From: CAZHRJ01 sp964534765
Lineage (GTDB): Bacteria > Lindowbacteria > 2-12-FULL-62-27
DNA: 9,082 bases
Reading direction: 5' to 3'
Assembly (NCBI GenBank): GCA_964534765.1
Contig: CAZHRJ010000120.1
Location: 1 to 9,082 of the forward strand
Shown here piece by piece: positions 1 to 7,200 of the stretch. A model generated the notes under the pieces. It did no database searches, was not told the DNA's origin, and saw nothing but the letters and a program-made list of their open reading frames with translations. Both the position numbers and the translations under genes were made by a program. How positions within the stretch are numbered: position 1 is the stretch's first letter; the number at the start of each line of letters is the position of its first letter.

Positions 1-921
1 GTTGATGGGCTTGGAGGGTTCGGGCGGGAACGAATCCGTCAGGAGATAATCTTCGTCGAGCGGCAACCCGACGAGGCTGTTGAAGCGGCTGAGGGCCTGC
101 TGTTCGGAAAAGGACGCGTCGGCCAGATCGGCCCGGTTGCGAAGCACCGCCAGTTCCGCCTGGGAAACCGCCAGATCGGTCGTGATGCCCACTGACAATT
201 TTTTCCGCGTGACATCCAGCCGCTCCTCGGCCTCCAGAATGACCCGTTTGCGAAGGCGGGTCATTTCACGCGACTTGAGCAGGTCGTAGTAGCCCTGCCG
301 GACAGAGAAGAGCAGCTGAATCTGAGCCTGCTCAAAATCGCCGGCCGCCTGCGCCCATGTCGCGTCGATTTCCCGGAGAGACTGGATGCCGCTGTTTTTG
401 TCCTTGCCGAGGATTGGCAGGGTGAGATTGACGCCGATTTCGGGATTCATCTTTTGAGTAATGTATCGGTACCGGTTTGACGCGTCATCGGCCAGGGCGC
501 CCTTGAGAGCATTGTACCGGTTGGCCGTTTCGGTTGAAGCGAGTTTGGAATAAAAGTCGGCCAGGAATCCGGATTTGTATGTGCGTTTCATATTCCAGGA
601 CGTGGTCGTGCCGAATGTTCGTGTCCGAGTCGAGCTGATGCGCTCGCCGGTCGTGTTGAAGTACTTGGAATAGCTGAATGACTCGTCCCGCTTGTAGTCC
701 GCCTTGCTCGTAAACGACTCGACCCATCCGGTCCCGTGGATCGATTTGAGGTAGGACAGCCGCGCCGACTCGTGCGTCAGGCTCGCTTTCGAAAAGGTCG
801 GATTTCTCTCAAACGCGAGTTTGAGCGCGTCGTCGATCGACATCCGCCGGACATCCTCCGCCAACGCGGCGAAGGACGGCAAAATCAGGAGGACGACCGC
901 CGCCAACATCCGTTCTCTCAT
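1..921 (-). CDS. TolC-family outer-membrane efflux/export channel, N-terminal 307 residues (3' end beyond window)
   Basis: The frame is open from an ATG at 921 down to base 1 with no stop, giving 307 codons; the C-terminal part lies outside the window. Residues 1-21 look like a Sec signal peptide: Arg2 and Arg4, a hydrophobic core LAAVVLLIL, and an ALA cleavage site before EDV. The mature start MSIDDALKLAFERNP is the usual opening of outer-membrane efflux proteins. A long helical stretch at about 175-285 (including QGYYDLLKSREM and TTDLAVSQAELAVLRNRADL) matches the periplasmic coiled-coil barrel of the TolC family, and NSLVGLPLDEDY closes the first structural repeat. The family forms trimeric outer-membrane ducts that dock with HlyD-type adaptors. 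It is the last visible gene of the operon, 18 bp after the regulator. No good Shine-Dalgarno precedes the ATG. Met5 (909), preceded by GAGAG, is an alternative start but would lose the basic n-region. Export duct is confident; the exported substrate is inferred. Confidence 0.9.
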   Translation of the reverse strand, partial: MRERMLAAVVLLILPSFAALAEDVRRMSIDDALKLAFERNPTFSKASLTHESARLSYLKSIHGTGWVESFTSKADYKRDESFSYSKYFNTTGERISSTRTRTFGTTTSWNMKRTYKSGFLADFYSKLASTETANRYNALKGALADDASNRYRYITQKMNPEIGVNLTLPILGKDKNSGIQSLREIDATWAQAAGDFEQAQIQLLFSVRQGYYDLLKSREMTRLRKRVILEAEERLDVTRKKLSVGITTDLAVSQAELAVLRNRADLADASFSEQQALSRFNSLVGLPLDEDYLLTDSFPPEPSKPIN

Positions 922-939
922 ACGGTCTTTATCGGCCGA

Positions 940-1665
940 TCAGGGCCATGAGGCCAGTTTGGATTTATTTTTGATCACTATGAGTTTGTCTTGAATGTCG
1001 ATCGATCCCTCCCGTTTAAAAACCAGCAGGGCCTTGCACACCGATTCCCGGTTCGTGCCGGCCATGGAGGCCATCTCCCGCTGGGTGATTTTCAATTGAA
1101 GAACCACCCCCCCCTCGGAATCGGCCCGGCCGAATTTTTCCGCCAGCGCCAGGATTTTTCCTGCGATCCGGCCGTTGGCGCTCTGGGAGGACAGCCGGTC
1201 CTGTTCGGTCAGCGCCTCATCCATCTGCCGGGCGCTGTCTCTCAGCAAACTCGGGCCGAACTCCGGAGCGGTCTGAACGAGGGAAAGAATCGCCTCCCGG
1301 GGGAAAGCGCAGACGGTGACAAAGCCGAGCGCCTGCGCGCTGTAGGTGTGACCGTCCGGCGCGAAAGCGGCGTCCAATCCGACCATGTCGCCCTTGTAGA
1401 GAAACCCCAAGGTCCGGTCGGAGTCGCGAAGGTCGCGGTAAAGTTTGACGAGCCCCTCGAGAATCAGATAGGCGGCCGTGATCTCATCGCCCTGGTGGAA
1501 CAGGAGCGAATATTTGGGAATGCGTACCAGGCTGCCCTGAGCGACGAAGGCCTTCCGCGCCGGTTCCTGGAGACCCGAAAAGAGGGGATGCTGGGACAGG
1601 AGTCCGTAGGAAGAGGGCGGCGCGGCGATGGTTTTTCTCTGGCCAAAGCGGTGAGCGACTCGCAT
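940..1665 (-). CDS. Crp/Fnr-family transcriptional regulator
   Basis: This 241-residue protein has the family's two domains. Residues about 27-140 form the cyclic-nucleotide-like sensor barrel (HPLFSGL, HQGDEITAAYLILEGLVKLY, LGFLYKGDMVG), joined by a dimer helix (about 140-180) to a winged helix-turn-helix (ITQREMASMAGTNRESVCKALLVFKREGSI split around 193-222). The recognition helix carries Arg206, Glu207 and Lys211, aligning with Arg180, Glu181 and Arg185 of E. coli CRP, so a TGTGA-type half-site is expected. The Arg-Ser pair that holds the cAMP phosphate in CRP is not evident (DGHTYSAQAL there), and the N-terminal cysteine cluster of FNR is absent. The effector is therefore probably neither cAMP nor an Fe-S cluster, and is unknown. 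The ATG follows the upstream stop as TAA-A-ATG with no separate ribosome site, which suggests translational coupling. A matching operator lies in the divergent control region upstream of the operon, so autoregulation is likely. Confidence 0.92.
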   Translation of the reverse strand: MRVAHRFGQRKTIAAPPSSYGLLSQHPLFSGLQEPARKAFVAQGSLVRIPKYSLLFHQGDEITAAYLILEGLVKLYRDLRDSDRTLGFLYKGDMVGLDAAFAPDGHTYSAQALGFVTVCAFPREAILSLVQTAPEFGPSLLRDSARQMDEALTEQDRLSSQSANGRIAGKILALAEKFGRADSEGGVVLQLKITQREMASMAGTNRESVCKALLVFKREGSIDIQDKLIVIKNKSKLASWP

Positions 1666-1666
1666 T

Positions 1667-3814
1667 TTAATACATGAACAAATCCATGCGGAAAAACCCG
1701 GTCAGCCAGCGGAAAATCGCGCCGGCTGGAGTAGACGTCACAACGTCCAGTTTGGCCATGCCTGTCATGCCGGGCCGGAGGGCCAGCCCCGACCCGAGGA
1801 CGTTTTTGCCGTACTCGAACTGTTCGTTCGGGATCGTGATTTGCGCCCGGAATTTCCGCGTGATGCCGCTCGTGTCGGCCTTGGAGTCCACCGAGAGCAC
1901 ATGCGCCTGGATGAGCCGTCCCGGAAACGCGTTGACCTTGATCCGCGCCCGGGTCGCCTGATCCTCACCCGCGGACCGTTCATCCCGGACCTCCCCGGCG
2001 TCGCGTTCTTCGAGTTCCACGACGGAGTAGAGCCGCCGCAGACACACGATTTCCATTACCTGATCGCCCGCTTTGAAATATTTCCCCTTGAGTTCCTCGA
2101 CCTTGGGCGTGAGGAGAATGCCCTGAGTGGGCGAGGCGGTAGTCATTTTTTGGAGGTCTCTGTGAATGGCCGCGCGGTCATTTTCGGTCTGAGCCTCGCT
2201 GGCGCGGATGTCATGGAGTTTTCCAAAATCCCCGGTGGCGACCGCCTGATCCTTCTGCATCTGATACCGCGCGCCCTCCGCCGCGAGGTCAGCCAGCTTG
2301 CGGCTTTTGTCCGGGTTGGCCATCAAAAAGAGCGGCTCTCCGTCCTTCACCTCCTGCTGGCTGCGCACAAAGACTTCTTCCAGAAACCCGTCCACCGGCG
2401 CCCGCACCGCCCATTTGTCGACCGCCTCCAGTTTGACCTCCTTCTCGATCACGACGGGGTAGGGCAGCGTAAAGGCAAGTCCGACGAGAAACGCCAGCAT
2501 CGCCAGAGCGATGAATCGGACCTTGACGGCGCCGCGGGCGGCGGCCTGGTAGGAGTAGAAATCGACAAAGAACTTCCGGGTCGCGTCGATCTGGCTGCTC
2601 AAGAGTTTGCAGACGATGAACAAGAAGGCGAAGATTCCCAATTCGGGCGTGGTCTCAAGAATGGTGTCCTTGATCATATAGAACAGCCCCATCAGCATGG
2701 AAATAATGAAAATGCTCGCGCAGATCGCGTAGCCTATATAGATCCGCCGTTCCCGGGCCGAAAAACCGTCGTCTTCGATGTCCTCCGGTTTCTTGTACAA
2801 TTTTTGAAACCATCTCTCCAGACAATCCCCAGAATTTTGCTTGAGATTCGGCAGATCAACCCACTCCGAAAAGGCGTAATAGCCGTCGTATTTGACCAGC
2901 GGATTGAGGTTGAAGAGTACCGACGACAGCCCGCAGACCGTCATGGCCTGATAGCAGATCGCGTTGAACGCGGAGGTAGGATCGGTCAAGAGCCAGATAA
3001 AGCAGAAGATGCTGCCGATGAAAAACTCGACGATGATGCCCGCGAACGTCACGTAGAGCTTGTGATTTTTGTCCTTGAACATATAAGCGTCCGTCACGTT
3101 CGCGTAGAAACAGGGCTGGAAAAACAACAACAAAAAACCCATCTCGTGGACCTCGCCACCGTAGTGCTTGCACGTCAGGCCGTGACCCAGTTCATGAAAA
3201 CAGATGATCCCGATGATGGTTAGCCACAGCCACATCAGGCTCGCCGCGGTTTGCTGCTGGAATGAGAACACCGCCTCGATCCCGTCCGTAAACTCCGTCC
3301 AGTTGTATCCGATGGCGATGCAGGCGGCCAGAATCACCCCGCACATGAAAATGACCGACGGCACGCTCCAGATCCACGCGATGTACGGGTGAATCCGGTC
3401 GAAAAAATCATTCGGATCGACGAGCGGGACGCGTTTAAACATGATGGATCCCTGCTTGCTGGTCAGCTTGCTTTTGCGGTCCTCCCGAATCCGCTCCAGA
3501 AGCAGGGCATTTCGCTCTGACGCGCCCTTCTCCAGCAACTTCATCTTGTCTATCTCGCCCAGAAAATCTTTAAGGTCATCCATGGTCATATCCGCGTCGG
3601 GGTGGGCCGCGTTGAATTGTTCCAGAATTTTTGGCGGCGGAATGCTGCCGTTTAGAAGGCCAAAGAGGGTGATTTCCAATTCGCCAAACTGATAATATTT
3701 GACGCTGATGGGATCTTTGATGACAAGCTGTCGCTGGCCCTGCCGGACCTTTTCAACGAGGATCAGGTCTTCTCTCAGCTTAGGGCCCAGCCGCTTTTGT
3801 GTCGGTTCGGCCAT
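1667..3814 (-). CDS. PqqD-like / M50 membrane zinc metalloprotease / HlyD-type adaptor fusion protein
   Basis: This 715-residue membrane protein combines three parts. Residues about 15-95 resemble a PqqD-like winged-helix domain (VIKDPISVKYYQFGELE, then LFGLLNGSIPPPKILEQF). Residues about 145-450 form a polytopic M50 (site-2-protease) core. It has the zinc motif HELGH (His207, Glu208, His211) inside a membrane helix and NLNPLVKYDGYY, whose Asp310 would be the third zinc ligand. Hydrophobic segments lie near 147-170, 192-206, 254-278, 285-303, 356-380, 390-405 and 432-450. After the last one comes a HlyD-like barrel-sandwich (about 465-500 and 556-592) split by a short helical hairpin (about 500-556), then a beta-rich end (RPGMTGMAKLDVV). 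All catalytic residues are present. Known relatives are annotated as peptide zinc metalloproteases or secretion adaptors, and related M50 proteins process RiPP-like peptides. It is the first gene of the operon with the regulator and the TolC channel. Inferred role: bind a leader, cut it and hand the cargo to TolC. Alternatively the HlyD part only senses or scaffolds. A TAG lies in frame just upstream of the ATG, and the ribosome site is weak. Confidence 0.9.
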   Translation of the reverse strand: MAEPTQKRLGPKLREDLILVEKVRQGQRQLVIKDPISVKYYQFGELEITLFGLLNGSIPPPKILEQFNAAHPDADMTMDDLKDFLGEIDKMKLLEKGASERNALLLERIREDRKSKLTSKQGSIMFKRVPLVDPNDFFDRIHPYIAWIWSVPSVIFMCGVILAACIAIGYNWTEFTDGIEAVFSFQQQTAASLMWLWLTIIGIICFHELGHGLTCKHYGGEVHEMGFLLLFFQPCFYANVTDAYMFKDKNHKLYVTFAGIIVEFFIGSIFCFIWLLTDPTSAFNAICYQAMTVCGLSSVLFNLNPLVKYDGYYAFSEWVDLPNLKQNSGDCLERWFQKLYKKPEDIEDDGFSARERRIYIGYAICASIFIISMLMGLFYMIKDTILETTPELGIFAFLFIVCKLLSSQIDATRKFFVDFYSYQAAARGAVKVRFIALAMLAFLVGLAFTLPYPVVIEKEVKLEAVDKWAVRAPVDGFLEEVFVRSQQEVKDGEPLFLMANPDKSRKLADLAAEGARYQMQKDQAVATGDFGKLHDIRASEAQTENDRAAIHRDLQKMTTASPTQGILLTPKVEELKGKYFKAGDQVMEIVCLRRLYSVVELEERDAGEVRDERSAGEDQATRARIKVNAFPGRLIQAHVLSVDSKADTSGITRKFRAQITIPNEQFEYGKNVLGSGLALRPGMTGMAKLDVVTSTPAGAIFRWLTGFFRMDLFMY

Positions 3815-3821
3815 AACTCTA

Positions 3822-3850
3822 AATATCCCAATAGACTACAGAACTGTCAA
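3822..3850 (-). promoter_or_regulatory. Candidate sigma-70 promoter, proximal, for the export operon
   Basis: On the minus strand, TTGACA (3850-3845, a perfect -35) is followed after 17 bp by GATATT (3827-3822, 4 of 6 matches to TATAAT). Transcription would start near 3815, right at the ATG at 3814, giving a practically leaderless mRNA. That fits the absence of a good Shine-Dalgarno, but the weak -10 means the match could be chance. Confidence 0.35.
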
Positions 3851-3954
3851 GCGATTTTTTTGATTTGTTATTTCGCATAATCCACTGATCGACCAGGCAC
3901 GATAAACGGTACAGGGACACTGTGTGTAATTAGTGGAAGAAAAAGAAGTTAAGA

Positions 3955-3997
3955 ATTATCAACAACTGTGGAAAACCTGGGTGTGACTTTAATCACA
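3955..3997 (-). promoter_or_regulatory. Candidate class II Crp-dependent promoter for the export operon
   Basis: Read on the minus strand, the Crp-type operator (3997-3982) is followed by 21 bp and then GATAAT (3960-3955), a 5-of-6 match to the -10 consensus. With a start site near 3948 the operator centre (3989.5) falls at -41.5, the exact position of class II CRP activation, where the operator replaces the -35 element. No separate -35 is seen, as expected for such a promoter. The transcript would carry an untranslated leader of about 130 nt before the ATG at 3814. The operator is clear; its use as an activator is inferred from spacing. Confidence 0.55.
3982..3997. promoter_or_regulatory. 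Crp-type operator TGTGA-N6-TCACA
   Basis: TGTGACTTTAATCACA is a perfect two-half-site match to the E. coli CRP core consensus, and TTT follows it as in the extended consensus. The regulator in the adjacent operon has the Arg-Glu recognition pair expected to read TGTGA. It is the only perfect copy I noticed in the window. Confidence 0.78.
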
Positions 3998-4054
3998 TTT
4001 TGCGGGTGAAAAGAGTCGCAGACACATGGTGCGAATTCTGACAACGTTTCCTTT

Positions 4055-4080
4055 GTGTTTCCGCGTGTGCGGGGATACAG
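4055..4080 (+). other. Solitary sequence resembling a type I-E CRISPR repeat, or simply a small hairpin
   Basis: The segment begins GTGTTTCC, has the hairpin core CCGC-GTGT-GCGG and ends GGGGAT, closely resembling known type I-E repeats (GTGTTCCCC, GCGTGTGC, GGGGAT). It is one base short in the left arm and its 3' tail differs. There is only one copy, with no spacer array and no cas gene in the window. A chance hairpin in the upstream region of the repeat-protein gene is the simpler reading. Confidence 0.2.
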
Positions 4081-4142
4081 TTGACGTGGCCATAAGGGGG
4101 ATTGGGACGGTATTGTCCTTGAACGTACCGCTCAACAATCTT

Positions 4143-4150
4143 GAGGAGGT
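4143..4150 (+). promoter_or_regulatory. Strong Shine-Dalgarno that decides the TTG start at 4159
   Basis: GAGGAGGT ends 8 bp before the TTG at 4159-4161. An in-frame TTG at 4141 would lie on the ribosome-binding site itself and is not credible. This is the strongest ribosome site seen in the window and suggests high expression of the repeat protein. Confidence 0.85.
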
Positions 4151-4158
4151 GGACAGAG

Positions 4159-4272
4159 TTGGCAAGTAAGGAAGATGGAAGAGGGAATGCCGGAAAGGAC
4201 GCCGGCAAGCCGAAGAAAAAGGGAGTGAAGGTTGAGAAGTTGGACGAGATCGTGGCGCCCGGAGCGTTGGGA
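4159..4272 (+). other. Putative leader/export segment of the repeat protein (residues 1-38)
   Basis: Residues 1-27 contain all but one of the basic residues of the whole protein and are followed by the amphipathic KLDEIVAPGALG (residues 27-38). The segment differs sharply from the acidic repeat body and resembles a leader peptide in layout: a charged, soluble part, a short Leu/Ile/Val patch that a PqqD-like domain could bind, then small residues (APGALG) where a protease could cut. Cleavage and binding are inference. Some large Gram-negative repeat proteins carry short N-terminal LExR-type sorting motifs; the resemblance here is loose. Confidence 0.4.
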
Positions 4273-7200
4273 GTCCCGATCGCGGACGCCGGATCGATGG
4301 ACGCGTCGGCCGAGCCGACGACCGATTCATCCTCGGGCGGGTATGACATGTCACAGTACGACAGCGGCGCCGCCGCGGGCGCCGACACGTTCATCCCCGC
4401 CGCCGGGGACGCAACGATGGTGGAGGGGGCGCCCCCGCCGCCGCCGGTTGAAGCCTACCCGATGGACGCGATGTACAATGCGGATGGCGCGGCCGTCATG
4501 ACGTGCGCGCCGGAATGCAGCTACGACGCCAATGCCGGAGCGCTGGCGGTGCCGTACGATTCGGCGGACATGGTGATGCCGGAGAATTTCATGCCGGCTC
4601 CGGATGGGTCAGTTGTGGCGAGCTGTCCGGACGGATGCACCTACCATGAACCGCCGGCGCCGGCAGGTCTGCCGCCCGATGCGCCGCCACCGCCGCCGAT
4701 GGTGTCGTTTCCGCCGGGAGATGCCGGGATGGTTTTGCCGGCCGACACGACGATCACGGCGACCGGAGATGTTCAGGCGCCGCTGCCGGATACGGCAGTG
4801 GTCGAGCCGCCGCCGCCGGATTCATCGTACGGCGGCGCGGTGATGCTGCCGCCCGCCGACGCGGCCCCGCTCATGCCGGATGGAGTCGCTCTGCAAGCGG
4901 ATGGGTCGGCGACGATGCCGATGCCGGAGGGCACAAGCTTTGACGCCAATTCCGGGACGTTCACCCTGCCGCCGGACGGCGCCTACATGGCGTGTCCGGA
5001 TGGCGTGCAGGTGATGCCGGAAGGCGACTGTCTGTGTACGATGCCCCCGGGAGGCGAGATGAATCCCGACGCGGGAACCATTGCTTTGCCGCCCGCCGAG
5101 GCATCGATGGTATGTCCCGACAACGTGGCCGTGGCGGAAGATGGCGCGGTGACGTGCGCGCTGCCGCCCTGTGAAGTCAATCCCGAGGCCGGCACGGTTA
5201 CGATGCCGCCGCAGGACGCAATCGACACGTTTGCGCCCGCGGTGGACGCGACGGTCCAGCCGGACGGCAACATCGCCGTCGAATGTCCGCAGGGTACGGC
5301 TTACGATCCGAATGCGGGAACGCTCAACTACCCGCCGCAGGATTGTCCGACGGTTCCGCCGGGCGTGAGCATTGAGCCGACCGGGGAATGCACGATGCAG
5401 TGCCCGCCGGAGACCTCCTATGACGCCAATTCCGGAACGCTCACTCTGCCGCCCGAAGGCGCGCAGATGGTGTGTCCGGACTACGCGACACCTCAACCGG
5501 ACGGCAGCTGCATGTGCCAGATGCCTCCGGAGACGACTTTCAATCCGGACGCCGGCACCATGATGATGCCGCCGGACGGCGCGGCTGAAATTGTTTTGCC
5601 GTCGCCGGACATGAGTTTCGCGCCGGATGGCGCGATCAACTGCGTCGCTCCGGAAGGCACACAGTACGATCCGAACGCCGGTACCGTGACGATTCCGCCC
5701 GAATCAACGGGCGATTACGCGCCGCCCTACGTTGACATCAACGCGAACGGCAGCGTCACGTGCGACTGTCCGCCGCTGGCGACGATGGATCCGGCCGCTG
5801 GGACGATCACCTGCCCGGCACCGGAATGCCCGCCCTACATGGCCGAGCCTGGAGACGGGGTCGTTGCGAATCCCGATGGAACGAACACCATGACGTGTCC
5901 ATCGGGAACGACCTTCGAGGCCAATTCCGGGACGTTCACGGTTCCCAACGAGGGATCGGACGCCGTCATGCCGGATGGATCCGCGGTCGCTCCGGATGGA
6001 GCGTTGACGATCGACTGCACGAATATCGACCCGACCGCCGGGACGTTTGCGATTCCGCCGACGTCTGAAGTCCACATGGCCGTCTGCGGATGTGAAACGC
6101 TCCCGCCGGGCGAGGCTTTGCCTCCGCCGGGCGATCATCCGCCGGTCCTGCAGTTCGATCCGAACGCGGGTACCTGTACGATGGCCGTTCCGACCGAAGG
6201 CCCAGCCCCGTTTGTGATGGATCCCAACGCTGGGACCTGTACGGTTCCACCGGAGTACACGCCGATGGTGATGCCGCCCGAGGTATCGATTGTTCCGCCA
6301 CCGGCGCCCGATGCGCCTCCCCCGGCGCCGGGCGAGCCGCCGCCACCGCCTCCGGGCAGTGTGGTGATGACCTGTCCCGAGGGCTGTACGTACGAAGCCA
6401 ATTCCGGCACATTCACGATGCCGCCGGAAGGAACGGCGATGGTATGCGAGAACACGGGAGCCGGAGAACTCGTGCCGGCCGCCGAGGTACCGGGCTATGC
6501 GCCGCCTCCGCCGATGGTTGAGCCTGGCGCCGAGCCTCTGCCGCCGCCGGTCTACGCGGTAGCGGTGGATGTGGGTACGCCCGCTGATGGTGTTCAGTAT
6601 GATCCAGCCGCGGGCACCTGTACGATGCCGCCGGCGGATTTTGCCGCCACCTACGCGACGGTGCCGATGGAGTTTGATCCCAACGCCGGCACGTGCACGT
6701 GCACGATGCCGCCGGGAACGGTATTTCCCGAGCCGCCGCCCGTTCCGGAAGGAGCGCCGGTGCCGCCGCCGCAGATTGTGCTGCCGCCGGCCGAAGCCAA
6801 CACGGTTCTGCCGCCGAACATCACCGTCAGCCCGGTTGACGGCACATGCACCTGCGCGATGCCGGAGGGCACGTCGTTTGACGCCAATTCCGGCACGTTC
6901 ACGGTGCCGCAGGAGTATTCTGCCACGGTGATGCCGGACGGTTGTTCGACCACACCGGAAGGTGGATGTGTTGTTCCCGCTCCGGAGGGAGCGACGTACG
7001 ATCCGGCCGCTGGGGTGTGCACGATCCCGCCGGAGTCGACCCACGAGATCCTGCCGCCATACGTGGCGGTTGGTCCGGAGGGCTGTACGTTTGTGGCTCC
7101 GCCGGGGACCGAGTTTGGCGAAGGGACGATGACGATACCGAACGAGTATCAGCAGACGATCCTGCCGCCACAGGTTGAGGCCCAGCCGGACGGGACCTGC

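Larger units (their letters stand above)
3815..4158. other. Divergent intergenic control region
   Basis: These 344 bp separate the minus-strand export operon from the plus-strand repeat-protein gene, and I see no credible gene here. The left half is AT-rich and carries two candidate minus-strand promoters and the Crp-type operator. The right half, facing the repeat gene, has no convincing sigma-70 promoter. The best candidates are TTGTGT (4053-4058) with TACAGT (4076-4081) at 17 bp spacing, or a lone TATTGT at 4111-4116. TTGACG at 4081-4086 is 24 bp from that TATTGT, too far to pair. The plus-strand promoter therefore remains unassigned. Confidence 0.7.

Noticed and set aside
940..1665. FNR-type oxygen sensor
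   Set aside because: No N-terminal cysteine cluster; the only cysteines are Cys119 and Cys210, and the recognition helix has CRP-like Arg-Glu rather than the FNR pattern.
991..1677. 228-codon plus-strand open frame opposite the Crp-family gene
   Set aside because: Antisense shadow of a complete regulator with an intact helix-turn-helix; no domain and no ribosome site.
1841..3223. 460-codon plus-strand open frame opposite the M50 fusion gene
   Set aside because: It lies wholly antisense to a gene with intact protease and adaptor motifs, has Arg/His/Asp-rich composition typical of a GC-rich shadow frame and shows no recognisable domain.
3956..3975. Replication origin at the DnaA-box-like pair
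   Set aside because: Only two boxes, one imperfect; no dnaA, dnaN or gidA neighbours and no clear unwinding element.
4141..4158. TTG at 4141 as the start of the repeat protein
   Set aside because: It overlaps the Shine-Dalgarno itself; the in-frame TTG at 4159 sits 8 bp downstream of GAGGAGGT.
3993..4394. Minus-strand open frames spanning the control region and the start of the repeat gene
   Set aside because: Ser/Pro-rich shadow translations that cross the Crp operator region and overlap a gene with a strong ribosome site; no domain.
5704..7044. 446-codon minus-strand open frame (and a similar one at 4822-5496) opposite the repeat protein
   Set aside because: The Arg/His-rich sequence mirrors the repeat DNA; conservation between units follows the plus-strand reading, with synonymous changes in GCC/GCG, GGG/GGA/GGC and CCG/CCC codons.
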